Shown: in pieces, positions 1 through 10,294 of the stretch
Numbering within the stretch: the first letter of the stretch is position 1
Layout: every line of letters starts with the position of its first letter
Assembly: GCF_003752585.1 (NCBI RefSeq)
Contig: NZ_RKHR01000004.1
Span: 806,001-870,000, forward strand
Direction of reading: 5' to 3'
Length of the DNA stretch: 64,000 nucleotides
From: Sinobacterium caligoides
Lineage (GTDB): Bacteria; Pseudomonadota; Gammaproteobacteria; Pseudomonadales; Sinobacteriaceae
Program-made: the position numbers and the translations under genes
Notes under the pieces: generated by a model
What the model was told of the DNA's origin: nothing
What the model saw: the letters and a program-made list of their open reading frames with translations, nothing else
Database searches by the model: none

Positions 1-71
1 TTATAGTCGATCTGCTTAGTGCCTTCTGCAGTAAAACGGCAGAATTTACGACGACGGAAGAAACGAGCCAT
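1..71 (-). CDS. rpsR: 30S ribosomal protein S18 (partial, N-terminus only)
   Basis: Only the first 23 codons are inside the window; the gene runs off the left edge. The visible start reads MARFFRRRKFCRFTAEG, nearly identical to the conserved N-terminus of bacterial S18, a small-subunit protein that binds 16S rRNA next to S6. It lies 49 bases downstream of rpsF on the same strand, the usual rpsF-rpsR order. A GGAGAG-type Shine-Dalgarno sequence precedes the ATG. Identity is clear from the sequence; the rest of the gene is unseen. Confidence 0.95.
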   Translation of the reverse strand, partial: MARFFRRRKFCRFTAEGTKQIDY

Positions 72-120
72 GAGAACTCTCCTTCAAAAAATTGCGTTAT
101 GCCCGATGAGGGGCGGAAAA

Positions 121-546
121 TTATTCGCCTTGCTCTTCTTCAGCTGCTTCAGCTTCTTCAGAGGCAGCTTCTTCAGCAGGAGACTCGGTCTTAGCAGCAC
201 GGCTAGCGCGACGCTCACGACTCTCTTTCTCACTCTTAAGAATCGGAGACTCTTCGGTGATAGCTTCATCTTCACGAATAACCAAGTTACGCAATACCGC
301 ATCGTTGTAACGGAAAGTTGTAGTCAACTCATCGATGGCAGCTTGATCTGCTTCTACGTTCATTAGCACGTAGTGAGCTTTGTGAACCTTGTTGATTGAG
401 TAAGCCAACTGACGACGGCCCCAATCTTCAAGACGGTGTACCTGACCACCTGCCTCAGTAACGATAGCAGTGTAACGCTCGATCATAGCCGGTACTTGTT
501 CGCTTTGATCTGGGTGTACCAGAAAAACGATTTCATAGTGACGCAT
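121..546 (-). CDS. rpsF: 30S ribosomal protein S6
   Basis: Encodes about 141 residues beginning [18 protein letters not shown], the classic S6 start. S6 pairs with S18 on the platform of the 30S subunit. I chose the ATG at 546 because an AAGGAG ribosome-binding site lies about nine bases upstream; extending further adds non-S6 sequence. The S6 fold covers roughly residues 1-95, followed by a basic segment and a very acidic C-terminal tail rich in Glu/Ala. An acidic tail is also where E. coli S6 is glutamylated by RimK, so modification is possible but not shown. The gene is first of an rpsF-rpsR unit. Confidence 0.97.
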   Translation of the reverse strand: MRHYEIVFLVHPDQSEQVPAMIERYTAIVTEAGGQVHRLEDWGRRQLAYSINKVHKAHYVLMNVEADQAAIDELTTTFRYNDAVLRNLVIREDEAITEESPILKSEKESRERRASRAAKTESPAEEAASEEAEAAEEEQGE

Positions 547-744
547 ATAAATGCTCCTTACGGTTTTAACAGCCTCAACATCGAGGCAAGGAGAACCCAA
601 TAAAAACTTGTAACCCAGACATTCCGTGGCCTGTAGATACTTAACCAAGCACTACAAACAGATCATCTAAAACACAAGGAATCCACCGAGTTTTCGGGAA
701 GTGCGGATTATACAGAGTTAGCAAAGAAGAGGCAAATCATTAGC

Positions 745-770
745 GGCTGCAAACAGAACTGTTTGCAGCC
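745..770 (-). terminator. Hairpin downstream of rlmB
   Basis: A perfect inverted repeat (11-12 bp arms, GGCTGCAAACA / TGTTTGCAGCC) sits just after the rlmB stop codon and before the rpsF promoter region. It lacks a strong T-tract on either strand, so it may be a weak or Rho-assisted terminator or an mRNA-stabilising hairpin. Confidence 0.5.
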
Positions 771-786
771 AGCTCAGCACCAGAAC

Positions 787-1524
787 TCAAACACTGCGCT
801 GCCGTACAGCCTCAAAGAGGCAGACACCAGCCGCCACCGAGACATTCAGACTGCTGACAGTGCCAGCCATCGGAATATAAGCCAAGTAGTCACAGCACTC
901 TTTCGTCAAGCGGCGCATGCCATCACCCTCAGCCCCCATAACAATGGCGCGAGAGCCACTAAGCTCGGTCTGATAGATCGACTCCGTCGCCTCACCGGCC
1001 GTGCCCACAATCCAGCAGCCTTGCTGCTGCAGCCATTTCATCGTCCGCTTCAGGTTTGTCACCGTGACAAAAGGTACCGTCTCCACAGCCCCACAAGCTA
1101 CTTTAGCCACTGTATTGGTCAAGCCAACTGACTTATCCTTGGGCGCAATCACAGCCGCCACACCGGCAGCGTCCGCGGTACGCAGTAACGCACCGAGGTT
1201 GTGCGGATCGGTGACGCCATCGAGAATCAGCAGTAAAGGCTCAGCCTCCCTGGCAAAAATGGCTTGCAGATAGTCCTCACTAAAGCCCTTGGCCAACTCA
1301 CAGACCGCCACCACCCCCTGATGCTTACCTCGCACCAGATCGTCTAGCTCGCGGCGCTTAACCCGCTTGCATTTGAGACCGGCTACTTCTGCCGCCTCGA
1401 GCACTTTACTCAGCCGCTGATCTTCACGCCCCTCTTGTAACAGTACTTGACGCACCCGCTGCGGCTGCTTTGCCAACAAGGTAACAACGGCATGAATACC
1501 GAATACCGTATCAAACTCACTCAT
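787..1524 (-). CDS. rlmB: 23S rRNA (guanosine-2'-O-)-methyltransferase RlmB
   Basis: A 245-residue SPOUT-class (SpoU/TrmH) methyltransferase. In the family RlmB methylates the 2'-O of G2251 in the peptidyl-transferase P-loop of 23S rRNA using S-adenosylmethionine. Residues 1-75 form the L30e-like RNA-binding part ([10 protein letters not shown]); the catalytic SPOUT domain follows, with [20 protein letters not shown] (motif 1, about residues 98-117), [13 protein letters not shown] (motif 2) and [15 protein letters not shown] (motif 3) forming the knotted cofactor site. The ATG overlaps the rnr stop codon (TAATG), so the two are probably translationally coupled, as rnr-rlmB commonly are. Confidence 0.95.
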   Translation of the reverse strand: MSEFDTVFGIHAVVTLLAKQPQRVRQVLLQEGREDQRLSKVLEAAEVAGLKCKRVKRRELDDLVRGKHQGVVAVCELAKGFSEDYLQAIFAREAEPLLLILDGVTDPHNLGALLRTADAAGVAAVIAPKDKSVGLTNTVAKVACGAVETVPFVTVTNLKRTMKWLQQQGCWIVGTAGEATESIYQTELSGSRAIVMGAEGDGMRRLTKECCDYLAYIPMAGTVSSLNVSVAAGVCLFEAVRQRSV

Positions 1525-4160
1525 TATTCATCACCACGAAGCGTCGACATAAACTTTTTCGCCATCGAGCGAACAGTCCTGCGCTTGCGCTTAAGCTTTG
1601 GCTTAGCAACCGGCTTAGCTTCAACTCTACGCGGCTGAGCACTCTCCTCGGCCACCCGCTCGCGCTTCGCAGGCCTCTTTCGCGGCTGACGAACCGGACG
1701 TTCCGCCTTGTCCTCGACGATCGAATCCTGCTTCACAGACCTCTTTCGTGGCTGACGCGCAGGACGCTCTGTCGTTTCACCCTCCGCCGACTGCTTAGCG
1801 CGAGCAATACGGTCGTCGGTACTGCGCCCTCGCCCCTTACCTGCTGCCTTGCGCCGCTTCTTAGGAGCGTCGCCCTCATCAGTCCATCTAGGCGATTTAG
1901 CCTCACCAGAGGCCTCCTGTCCGGCCATACAAAGGTGAATCTTACGCTCCTCCATATCGACACGGGCAACCTGTACCACCAATTCATCACCAAGCTGGTA
2001 GCTAACACGAGAGCGCTCACCAATCAGGCGCTGCTTCGCTTGATCGTACTGATAATAGTCCTTATCGAGAGCTGTAATATGCACTAAGCCCTCGACATAG
2101 ATATCGGTGAGTTCGACAAATAAACCAAAGCCCGTCACCGCCGAAATAACGCCAGAGAAGGTGTCACCAACATGATCGCTGAGGTACTCACACTTCAGCC
2201 AAGACATGACATCCCGGGTCGCCTCGTCGGCACGGCGCTCCGCCATCGAGCACTGCTCACCGAGCACCAACATCTTCGCCATGTCATAAGGGTATATTTC
2301 TGAAGCAGCCAGCGGTGTCGCCCCGGCCACTGGGCGGACGTGCTCACTCACTTTAGAGCGCATCACATAGCGTATCGCACGGTGCGTCAACAGATCCGGA
2401 TAGCGACGAATAGGCGAGGTGAAATGGCTATAGGCTGGATAGTTAAGACCAAAATGACCTTCGTTCTCCGGCTGATAAACTGCCTGACTCATCGAGCGCA
2501 ACAGCATCGTCTGCACGACCAGCGCATCAGGGCGCTCTGCAGTCTCAGCCAACAACTTTTGATAGTCACTCGGCGTCGGCTTATCGCCGCCACCAAGGTT
2601 AAGCCCTAGCTCTCCAAGATACTGTCGCAGACTCTCCAGTTTCTTCTCTTTCGGTCCCTGGTGCACACGATAAAGAGCAGGCAGTTCATGCTTCTCCAAG
2701 AAGCGGGCCGCCGCCACATTGGCGCACAACATGCATTCCTCGATCAAACGGTGTGCATCGTTACGATGTACCGGCACGATCTGCTTCACCTTACGCTGCT
2801 CATCGAACAACAACTTTGTCTCAACGGTGTCGAATTCGATCGCACCACGCTGCTGACGCTGAGCTAACAGCGCCTGATACAACTCGTTGAGCGTATCGAT
2901 ATCTTCCACTACACCACGATAGCGCTCACGTAGCTTATCCCGCTTGCGACTGTTGCTATCCAGCATCGCCCCAACCTGGTTATAGGTCAGACGCGCATGC
3001 GAATGCATCACCGCTTCGAAGAAGGTATAACCTGTGAGCTTGCCCGATTCACTGATCGTCATCTCACAGACCATGCAAAGCCGATCGACTTCCGGCATTA
3101 ACGAGCACAGGCCGTTGGAAATCACTTCCGGCAACATCGGAATGACATTTTCAGGGAAGTAGACCGAAGTAGCGCGGTTTACCGCCTCTTCATCGAGGGC
3201 CGAGCCAGGGGTTACATAGTGCGAGACATCGGCAATGGCTACCCACAGGCGCCAACCTCCTTCCTCGTTGCGCTCCGCCAACACAGCATCATCAAAATCG
3301 CGCGCATCCTCGCCGTCAATGGTGACAAAATGCTTATCACGAAGATCGATACGGTGCACCTTATCCTGCTCTTCAACCTCTGCACCGAGGCTAGCGATCT
3401 CATCGAGCACTTCCTGCGGCCACTCATGGGGGATATCGTGACTACGAATAGCAACTTCAATCTCCATTCCTGGCGCCATATAGTCACCCATAATCTCGAG
3501 CACCTCACCCTCAGGGCTACGATGTGGCGCAGGATGTTCGACTATTTTAACCTGTACATACTGACCGTCTTCTGCGCCAGCGGAGAGTTCCGGACGCACC
3601 GTGATCTCGTGACAGATGCGGGCGTTATCGGGCACCACAAAGCCTGCCTTGCCACGGCGGAAGTAGCGTCCTACCAACACCTCGGTATTGCGCTCAATAA
3701 CCTCGACAATCTGCCCTTCTCGCTTACCCTTGTAAGCGTGCCCACTATCGCGGACCTTGACGACATCACCATCAAACACCCAGTCCATCTGGCGATTATG
3801 CAAGAACAAATCCTTGCTGCCATCCTCAGGGACCAGGAAGCCAAAGCCATCGCGATGCCCCTGTACCCGCCCAATGACAATAGGTACTGACTCTATCGGA
3901 ACGTAACGTCCCTTGTGTATGCGCACAGCCTGGCCGTCACGCTCCATCGCGCGCAGACGACGACGAATGGCTTCGATGGAATCTTCATCTTCTAGGGCAA
4001 AATCTTCCGCCAACTCGAGGTGGCGCCGCCCCTCCGGGAAACTTTTTAAGTGCTCGAGGATATATTCGCGACTCGGCACTGGGTTACTGTATTTATCCGC
4101 TTCGCGCTCCGCGTGCGGATCAACGACTTTTGTTTTCGCTTTATCTTGGCTTGTTGCCAT
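1524..4160 (-). CDS. rnr: Ribonuclease R (3'-5' exoribonuclease)
   Basis: An 878-residue RNase II/R family enzyme that degrades structured RNA processively from the 3' end and takes part in RNA quality control. Domains in order: winged-helix N-terminus (about 25-90), two cold-shock OB domains (about 90-240), RNB catalytic domain from about residue 270 with the acidic signature [12 protein letters not shown] near 285-296, an S1 RNA-binding domain (about 665-745), and a long Lys/Arg-rich tail (about 750-878). The tail contains a duplicated module, [13 protein letters not shown] and [13 protein letters not shown]. The length is slightly above that of E. coli RNase R (813) because of the tail. 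First gene of an rnr-rlmB operon. Confidence 0.97.
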   Translation of the reverse strand: MATSQDKAKTKVVDPHAEREADKYSNPVPSREYILEHLKSFPEGRRHLELAEDFALEDEDSIEAIRRRLRAMERDGQAVRIHKGRYVPIESVPIVIGRVQGHRDGFGFLVPEDGSKDLFLHNRQMDWVFDGDVVKVRDSGHAYKGKREGQIVEVIERNTEVLVGRYFRRGKAGFVVPDNARICHEITVRPELSAGAEDGQYVQVKIVEHPAPHRSPEGEVLEIMGDYMAPGMEIEVAIRSHDIPHEWPQEVLDEIASLGAEVEEQDKVHRIDLRDKHFVTIDGEDARDFDDAVLAERNEEGGWRLWVAIADVSHYVTPGSALDEEAVNRATSVYFPENVIPMLPEVISNGLCSLMPEVDRLCMVCEMTISESGKLTGYTFFEAVMHSHARLTYNQVGAMLDSNSRKRDKLRERYRGVVEDIDTLNELYQALLAQRQQRGAIEFDTVETKLLFDEQRKVKQIVPVHRNDAHRLIEECMLCANVAAARFLEKHELPALYRVHQGPKEKKLESLRQYLGELGLNLGGGDKPTPSDYQKLLAETAERPDALVVQTMLLRSMSQAVYQPENEGHFGLNYPAYSHFTSPIRRYPDLLTHRAIRYVMRSKVSEHVRPVAGATPLAASEIYPYDMAKMLVLGEQCSMAERRADEATRDVMSWLKCEYLSDHVGDTFSGVISAVTGFGLFVELTDIYVEGLVHITALDKDYYQYDQAKQRLIGERSRVSYQLGDELVVQVARVDMEERKIHLCMAGQEASGEAKSPRWTDEGDAPKKRRKAAGKGRGRSTDDRIARAKQSAEGETTERPARQPRKRSVKQDSIVEDKAERPVRQPRKRPAKRERVAEESAQPRRVEAKPVAKPKLKRKRRTVRSMAKKFMSTLRGDE

Positions 4161-4696
4161 TAACTTTCTATTCCTACTTCTTTTTCAACAATTTTTATCG
4201 CGGCCACTCTAGTTATTCACACCGCCATCTATTACTTAACAATTAGCCTCCCCACACTATTTATTCCAATAGCCTAGCCTAATTCCCGATTGACCGACGC
4301 ACGAAACGCGCTAAAACGACCACAAACAGCCTGATTTTTCACCACTGTCGACAGGGTGATGCTGAATAGAGTGAACTTGGATCTCGGTCTTGGATTCGCG
4401 CTAGACATAAGGGAGGTCCGGGGGATTATACCGCACCTAACCCAGATGGCCTAATTTCAACCAAAAAGTCAGTATTTCCCAGCCGTTCGCCGCCTATTCC
4501 CCGCACTGGCGGCGACAAAAGCACACGCTCTGTTTTGGTTCGAACCGCCTACATATAGTGCAGAAAGAAAGACAATGCCTGCACAAAAAGAGTGCGAAAG
4601 AAGCAATGTGCTCCGCCAAGCAATACTTTCAAGCGCATGGCTCAATTCTTGCTCATTTGAGCAGCCTTCAATATCACTGCTTGTGAGAAAATAAAA
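4161..4696. other. Intergenic region between divergent rnr and NNP transporter
   Basis: 536 bases separate the two divergent genes and must hold both promoters. I see no tRNA, no recognisable sRNA and no convincing coding frame here, and no promoter good enough to place. Confidence 0.5.
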
Positions 4697-6163
4697 ATGA
4701 ACGACACTAGCCTAAAGGCAAACTTCCTCTCCTTCACCGGCAGAGCCAAGATTTTGCACATGACCTGGTTCGCCTTCTTCGTCACCTTCTTGGTCTGGTT
4801 TAGCCATGCGCCACTGCTGTTGGCGATCCAGGAATCGATGGGGCTTTCTGACCAGCAGATCAAAACACTGCTGATCCTCAATGTCGCACTGACTATTCCC
4901 GCTCGCATCATTACCGGCATGCTGGTCGATGTCTACGGACCACGCAAGACCTACAGCGCCATGCTCGTCGCCACCGCAGGCCTATGCTTCTTCTTCGCCG
5001 CCGCCACCAGCTTTGAAGCCCTCGCACTCGCCCGTTTCCTAATGGGCTTTGTCGGCGCAGGCTTCGTCATTGGCATCCGCATGATCAGCGAATGGTACCC
5101 AGCCAAGCAACTCGGCCTCGCGGAAGGTATCTATAAGGGCATGGGCAACGTCGGCTCCGCCGTCGCTGCCATCACCTTGCCGACACTTGCCATCATGTTC
5201 GGCGGCGAAGATGGCTGGCGATACGCCACCGCCGTAACCGGGGTCATCGCCCTACTTTATTCTATCGTTTACTACAAATCGGTCTCGGACACACCGGTAG
5301 GCTCCACCTATTTCAAACCCAACAAATCCGGCGGCCTAGAAGTAACCAGTAAACGCGACTTCTTTTTCTATCTCATAATGAACATCCCCATGTACGGGGC
5401 GCTCGCAGTGCTCACTTGGAAAGTCAGCGGACTTGGCCTATTAAGCGAGCTAAGCGCCAATATCGTCTATGGCCTGCTAGTTGCCATTTACCTGTTTCAG
5501 GCGCGCCAGATCTATAACGTCAACCGCGAGATATTTCACACCCCCGTCGAACCGGTCCTACAATACAACTTCAAACAAGTCGCCATTTTGAGCCTTGCCT
5601 ACGCCGTCACCTTCGGCTCAGAGCTCGCCGTGGTTTCCATGTTACCGCTATTTTTCAAAGACACCTTCCTTATACCGATGTCTCTCGCTGGCATCTTCGG
5701 TGCCTGCTTCGCTATTACCGACGTTCTTTCCTGCCCTTCCGGCGGCTTTATCAGCGATAAATTTGGCCGCAAAACCTCACTTGTCATACTGCTATCCGGT
5801 GCTGCCGTTGGCTTCTTTGCCATGTCACAGATCGGCAGCGACTGGCCCATCTCCCTCGCCGTCGTCGTGATGGTTATCAGCTCTTTCTTCCTCGGCTCAG
5901 CGGCGGGCTGCGTCTTCGCCGTTGTACCATTAATCAAGCGTCGTCTAACAGGCCAGATCGCCGGCATGGTCGGTGCCTACGGCAATATCGGGGCGGTACT
6001 ATTCCTCACCGTATTCTCTCTTGTATCTCCCTCCGCCTTCTTCATGACTATTGCCGGCGGCATCGCACTAGCCGCGATCACCTCGATGTTCCTAGAAGAA
6101 CCCAAAAACACCCTCGCCGAAGTCATGCCTGACGGCACTATCCAGCTGATCGAGGTGCATTAA
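4697..6163 (+). CDS. NNP-family (NarK/NasA-like) MFS transporter
   Basis: A 488-residue polytopic membrane protein with about 12 predicted transmembrane segments. The glycine-rich stretch EGIYKGMGNVGSAVAAITLP (about residues 149-168) matches the signature of the nitrate/nitrite porter branch of the major facilitator superfamily, and DKFGRKTSL near residue 355 is the MFS loop motif. The likely role is nitrate or nitrite transport across the inner membrane. No nitrate or nitrite reductase gene is nearby, so substrate and physiology remain inference. It is a single-gene unit on the plus strand, with a hairpin shortly after the stop. Confidence 0.8.
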   Translation: MNDTSLKANFLSFTGRAKILHMTWFAFFVTFLVWFSHAPLLLAIQESMGLSDQQIKTLLILNVALTIPARIITGMLVDVYGPRKTYSAMLVATAGLCFFFAAATSFEALALARFLMGFVGAGFVIGIRMISEWYPAKQLGLAEGIYKGMGNVGSAVAAITLPTLAIMFGGEDGWRYATAVTGVIALLYSIVYYKSVSDTPVGSTYFKPNKSGGLEVTSKRDFFFYLIMNIPMYGALAVLTWKVSGLGLLSELSANIVYGLLVAIYLFQARQIYNVNREIFHTPVEPVLQYNFKQVAILSLAYAVTFGSELAVVSMLPLFFKDTFLIPMSLAGIFGACFAITDVLSCPSGGFISDKFGRKTSLVILLSGAAVGFFAMSQIGSDWPISLAVVVMVISSFFLGSAAGCVFAVVPLIKRRLTGQIAGMVGAYGNIGAVLFLTVFSLVSPSAFFMTIAGGIALAAITSMFLEEPKNTLAEVMPDGTIQLIEVH

Positions 6164-6189
6164 CCCTCTCCCTCGCAAGCCAACAACTC

Positions 6190-6208
6190 CCGAGGCCGCC
6201 CCTCGGGA
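6190..6208 (+). terminator. Hairpin after NNP transporter gene
   Basis: CCCGAGG / CCTCGGG form a 7-bp G+C-rich stem with a 5-base loop 26 bases after the transporter stop codon. The following bases are C-rich rather than T-rich, so intrinsic termination is only probable. Confidence 0.5.
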
Positions 6209-6732
6209 CCCCTCCCCACTTTACTTCCGATAATTTAAAACGCGACAAAGCTGCCCTTACAACGACAGAGGTAAGATCACCCCAGTATCAAGAAAAAATA
6301 AAACAAAACACCACATTAATAGCTATAAGTAGCGACCCATTGCGTAAATAGCACTATAAAGAGAAAACTTAGCAATCCTATCGCGCCCTTTACGCCCTAT
6401 AATATTTCCACAATATGCAAAACGGCAGGCCACCCCAAAAGAGCGGCATGCGGCAACTCAGTCAGCGCCTACCGGCTGCTGTCAACGAGCATTCAAGCCT
6501 ACCAGGCAAGAAGCGCCAAACGGCATCGGTTTACCCAACTAAGCCAATAACAACGAGAGTTTCACAACAAGAAACCAGCTGGCAAACGATTTCTGTCGCC
6601 GCTAGGGCCACCCTAGCGGCGACTCTCGTCCCACTCTTCAAAAGTACTACGACTTAAGCCCGCAACATGGCTTTTAAACACAGCAAAAATTTATCGCCTA
6701 GCCAACAACGACGTCGAAAGGGAATCATCAGC
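6209..6732 (+). promoter_or_regulatory. leuA upstream region with long structured leader
   Basis: The longest gene-free stretch in this part of the window. A TATAAT hexamer at 6398-6403 may be the -10 element, which would give a leader of about 320 bases. Close to the gene, at 6595-6623, is a perfect 13-bp stem with a 3-base loop (arms start GTCGCCGCTAGGG). A second complementary pair, ACGAGAGT at 6553-6560 and ACTCTCGT at 6622-6629, shares the last two bases of that stem, so the two pairings could compete. This resembles an attenuator, but no leucine-rich leader peptide is evident. Confidence 0.45.
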
Positions 6733-8421
6733 ATGAGCTTCAACCATAACAAATACCGCCCCTTTGCCCCGATAAAACTAGCAGATCGCCAATGGCCTAG
6801 CCGCACGATCGATATCGCCCCCGATTGGTGCAGCGTCGATCTGCGTGACGGCAACCAGGCCCTCATCAAGCCCATGAGCGTCGAGCAAAAACTGGTAATG
6901 TTCAAGCTACTTGTTGAGGTAGGGTTTAAGCAGATAGAGGTCGGTTTTCCTGCTGCCTCGCAGCCTGACTTCGATTTCGTCCGCTGCCTGATCGAACAAG
7001 ATTTGATCCCCGAAGATGTGACCATCCAAGTACTAACGCAGGCTCGTGAGGCCTTGATCGCCCGCAGCTACGAATCACTCAGGGGGGCGCGCCGAGCCAT
7101 CGTTCATGTCTACAACTCAACCTCGACAGTACAGCGTGAACAGGTCTTCAAACAAGATCGAGACGCCATCAAACGCATCGCGACCCAAGGGGCTCGCTGG
7201 GTACAGCAGTACGCCGCCCAACAACCAGAGACTCAGTGGCAATTCCAGTACTCCCCCGAGAGTTTCACCGGCACAGAATTAGATTATGCCGTCGAGGTCT
7301 GCAACGCCGTCATCGACATCTGGCAGCCCAGCGTCGAGCAACCCTGCATCATTAACCTTCCCGCTACTGTCGAAGTTGCCAGCCCCAATGTCTATGCCGA
7401 TCAGATTGAGTGGTTCTGCCGTCACGTCGACAGCCGCGACGCCATCATCGTCAGCCTACACACACACAACGACCGTGGCTGTGGCGTCGCCGCCGCCGAG
7501 CTAGGTGTTATGGCGGGCGCTGATCGCATCGAAGGCACCTTACTCGGCAACGGCGAGCGTACCGGCAACATGGACATCGTTACGATGGCAATGAACCTCT
7601 ACAGCCAAGGCGTCGACCCAACACTTAACTTCTCCGACATGAAAAGGATCATCGAAGTCGTCGAGTACTGCACTGAAATCCCCGTACACCCCCGTCACCC
7701 TTATGCGGGCGAACTAGTCTTCACCGCCTTCTCCGGCAGCCACCAAGACGCCATCAAAAAATGCCTAGACTTACGCCAAGATGATACAGACGAAGCCGCC
7801 TGGGAGGTCGCCTACCTTCCTATCGATCCCGCAGACGTGGGTTGCAGCTACGAGGCCGTCATTCGCGTTAACAGCCAGTCAGGCAAGGGCGGCGTCGCCC
7901 ACCTTCTCGCCGCCGATCACGGCATCAACCTACCCCGCTGGGCCCAGGTCGACTTCAGCCCTATCGTGCAAGCCTATGCTGAGACACAGGGCGGCGAGGT
8001 CGATAGCAGTACTGTGCTCGCGCTGTTCCGCCAGCACTACCAACTCGACAGAGAGCTACAATCCGAGCAGTACCAGATCAGCAGCTACCAGATAGAACAC
8101 GGCGAACACGATACCGTGGCAATCACCCTTAGCAATGGCAACAATGAGGCGATCATTAAGGCCACCGCCGACGGCGTGCTCGCCAGCTTTGTGCAAGGGC
8201 TAAGTCGCTTCAGCGGCCACACTATCGACATCAATAATTATGTCGAGCACGCGATAGAGGGTGGCAGCGACGCTCGCGCCATCGCTTTCGTCCAACTCTG
8301 CATCGAAGGTAGCGAAATTATCGGTGCCGCCGAAGACGGCGACATTGTTACTGCCTCACTCACCGCTGTCTTGGCTGCCTTCAACCGCCGGCAAAATAGC
8401 AACATCAAAGCAACCGCCTAA
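6733..8421 (+). CDS. leuA: 2-isopropylmalate synthase
   Basis: A 562-residue enzyme of the long (LeuA type 2) form. It condenses acetyl-CoA with 2-oxoisovalerate in the first committed step of leucine synthesis. The DRE-TIM metallolyase barrel carries WCSVDLRDGNQAL (about residue 36) and HTHNDRGCGVAAAELG (about 243), which hold the metal-binding His residues. GNGERTGN follows. The C-terminal region (about 430-562) is the LeuA allosteric domain, through which leucine normally inhibits. I chose the ATG at 6733, preceded by AGGGA, over an upstream ATG at 6667 that lacks a ribosome-binding site and adds unconserved residues. It stands alone, away from leuBCD. Confidence 0.93.
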   Translation: MSFNHNKYRPFAPIKLADRQWPSRTIDIAPDWCSVDLRDGNQALIKPMSVEQKLVMFKLLVEVGFKQIEVGFPAASQPDFDFVRCLIEQDLIPEDVTIQVLTQAREALIARSYESLRGARRAIVHVYNSTSTVQREQVFKQDRDAIKRIATQGARWVQQYAAQQPETQWQFQYSPESFTGTELDYAVEVCNAVIDIWQPSVEQPCIINLPATVEVASPNVYADQIEWFCRHVDSRDAIIVSLHTHNDRGCGVAAAELGVMAGADRIEGTLLGNGERTGNMDIVTMAMNLYSQGVDPTLNFSDMKRIIEVVEYCTEIPVHPRHPYAGELVFTAFSGSHQDAIKKCLDLRQDDTDEAAWEVAYLPIDPADVGCSYEAVIRVNSQSGKGGVAHLLAADHGINLPRWAQVDFSPIVQAYAETQGGEVDSSTVLALFRQHYQLDRELQSEQYQISSYQIEHGEHDTVAITLSNGNNEAIIKATADGVLASFVQGLSRFSGHTIDINNYVEHAIEGGSDARAIAFVQLCIEGSEIIGAAEDGDIVTASLTAVLAAFNRRQNSNIKATA

Positions 8422-8586
8422 ACTCGAAAGCCGCTTTCAGAGCAAACTGATAGCGGCCCCCGCCCCCTAAACTAATGCACATCAATCTTTCTATTTTTAG
8501 TGATCTGTCGCAATTTTTCATTCGAACTTAGCGCTACACTCCAACCCCCAATTAAAACAACGTCCACACAGCCACTAGGCCCCTCT

Positions 8587-9879
8587 ATGTCTATCTACGA
8601 GATCCTCTGCTTTTTCTCCGCCGCCGCTATGCTCATCGCCTTCGTCAACAGTAAAATTGGCAAGATGCAGACCACCATCGCCATCACCGCTGGCGCACTT
8701 ATGCTCTCGCTCATCATTGTCGTCGTTGGCCACCTCGGCTGGCTTCACCTCAACGAGGTCGCCACCTCCGCGATTAGCCAGATTAACTTTGAAAACTTTC
8801 TCCTCAAAGGCGTACTCGGCTTCCTACTGTTTGCCGGCGGCCTTGGCATCAACCTGACTAACATGAAAGATCAGAAGTGGGAGATCACGACACTCGCCCT
8901 AGCCGGCACGCTGATCTCAACCTTCTTCATCGGTTTTGCGCTGTACGGACTCTGCCAATTATTTAGCATTAATCTCAGCCTCATTTATTGTCTGCTATTT
9001 GGTGCACTGATCTCGCCCACCGACCCTATTGCCGTACTCGCCATCGTGAAAAAACTGCACGCTCCGCGTCGTATTTCCATTCAGATCGAAGGCGAGTCAC
9101 TCTTCAACGACGGCTTTGGCCTAGTCATCTTCGTCACCTTGTTTACGATCGCCTTCAGTGGCGGCAACCCTACTGTCTGGGATGTCACTGCACTATTCCT
9201 ACACGAAGCGATCGGCGGCATCGTCTACGGCCTCGCCCTCGGCTTACTCTTCCACTACCTGATCAGCGCCACCAACGACCACTCAATGGAGCTATTACTA
9301 ACTCTCTGCATACCCACCGCGGGTTACGTACTGGCCGACAGAATTGGCGTCTCCGGGCCGCTAGCAATGGTGGTATCAGGTATTATTATCGGCAATTGGA
9401 CCCGCCACACGGGCTTTTCACCGGAAAGCCAGGATCACCTCGACCACTTTTGGGAGCTGGTCGATGAGTTTCTCAACGGCGTCCTATTCCTGCTGATCGG
9501 CCTGGCGATGCTGACATTCCCATTCCATAGCGAAGACCGATTGTTGATGGCACTAGCCATCCCCCTCGTCCTCGCGGGGCGCTACTTGAGCGTTCGCCTG
9601 TGTTATTTCGGCTTTAATCGCTTTCGTAGCTACAACCCATTCTCGGTCAAGATACTCGTGTGGGGTGGCCTGCGGGGCGGTCTCGCTCTCGCGATGGCGA
9701 TGTCCATCCCTGCCGGCTACATGGTACTGCCCGAGAAAGGTATCGATGTACGCGAAATCATGCTGGTAATGACCTATTCCGTAGTGATGTTCTCCATTCT
9801 CGTTCAAGGCAGCACCATCACTAAACCTATCGAGCGCTCGAAGCAACTCGAAGCCGAGCAAGAGCCAGAGAAGCCATAA
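8587..9879 (+). CDS. CPA1-family Na+/H+ antiporter (NhaP-like)
   Basis: A 430-residue inner-membrane cation:proton antiporter with about 12 predicted transmembrane helices. Family hallmarks are ISPTDPIAVLAI (about residue 142) and the ion-binding motif GESLFNDGFG (about 168-177), whose Asp is expected to bind Na+ and H+ alternately, plus the Arg-rich WGGLRGGLALA segment near residue 358. It would exchange Na+ (or K+/Li+) for protons and help pH and salt balance, in keeping with a marine habitat. The start at 8587 gives a normal first helix (MSIYEILCFFSAAAM); the longer frame adds non-membrane sequence. Exact ion preference is not readable. Confidence 0.85.
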   Translation: MSIYEILCFFSAAAMLIAFVNSKIGKMQTTIAITAGALMLSLIIVVVGHLGWLHLNEVATSAISQINFENFLLKGVLGFLLFAGGLGINLTNMKDQKWEITTLALAGTLISTFFIGFALYGLCQLFSINLSLIYCLLFGALISPTDPIAVLAIVKKLHAPRRISIQIEGESLFNDGFGLVIFVTLFTIAFSGGNPTVWDVTALFLHEAIGGIVYGLALGLLFHYLISATNDHSMELLLTLCIPTAGYVLADRIGVSGPLAMVVSGIIIGNWTRHTGFSPESQDHLDHFWELVDEFLNGVLFLLIGLAMLTFPFHSEDRLLMALAIPLVLAGRYLSVRLCYFGFNRFRSYNPFSVKILVWGGLRGGLALAMAMSIPAGYMVLPEKGIDVREIMLVMTYSVVMFSILVQGSTITKPIERSKQLEAEQEPEKP

Positions 9880-10222
9880 GCACATCGAACAAACGCCAAC
9901 GCCCCACCCACGTGGGGCCTCTGGCGCCACATGAAAGCTCTCCACCACGCTAGAAAACAGCCACCGCTAACTCCTCCTCGGCCCTGCGCCCCCCTCTTAG
10001 ATCAGTCTCTCCAGCAATCTACCGCGAGCAACCAATACTAACCTCTGCCCCTTGCCGGTATCGCAAACAATTAACAGTTCACCTTCGCACCCACTCATTA
10101 GCCACTGCTCACTCGCACAAGAGTACTTATCCACACAATTTATTCATCCACTGGCGTTACTTACCCCGGCAACATGACACCCAGACCAAGCTGCTCACTT
10201 ACAGAACATTAGTGCCCAGACA
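9880..10222. other. Gene-free region between antiporter and aceA terminator
   Basis: About 340 bases between the stop of the antiporter gene and the terminator shared with aceA. It is C-rich on the plus strand and I see no supported gene or regulatory element. Confidence 0.4.
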
Positions 10223-10255
10223 AAAAAAGGGCGAAGATTTCTCTTCGCCCTTTTT
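10223..10255 (-). terminator. Rho-independent terminator of aceA (bidirectional form)
   Basis: A strong hairpin, AAGGGCGAAGA / TCTTCGCCCTT with a 4-base loop, flanked by A- and T-tracts on both sides. It lies 40 bases after the aceA stop codon and could also stop transcripts from the convergent antiporter gene. Confidence 0.88.
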
Positions 10256-10294
10256 GGTGAGGAAGCCTCACCAGCATTTAATAAACCGAAAGAC

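Noticed and set aside
4380-4450. Possible tRNA or small RNA upstream of rnr
   Set aside because: No cloverleaf can be formed; conserved TTCRANNC and D-arm sequences are missing.
6415-6657. 80-residue plus-strand frame in the leuA leader, considered as a leader peptide
   Set aside because: It is long, lacks a leucine run, and covers the hairpin; no ribosome-binding site precedes it.
9553-9948. 131-residue minus-strand frame over the end of the antiporter gene
   Set aside because: It is antisense to a well-supported membrane protein, is rich in residues expected from a shadow frame and has no ribosome-binding site.
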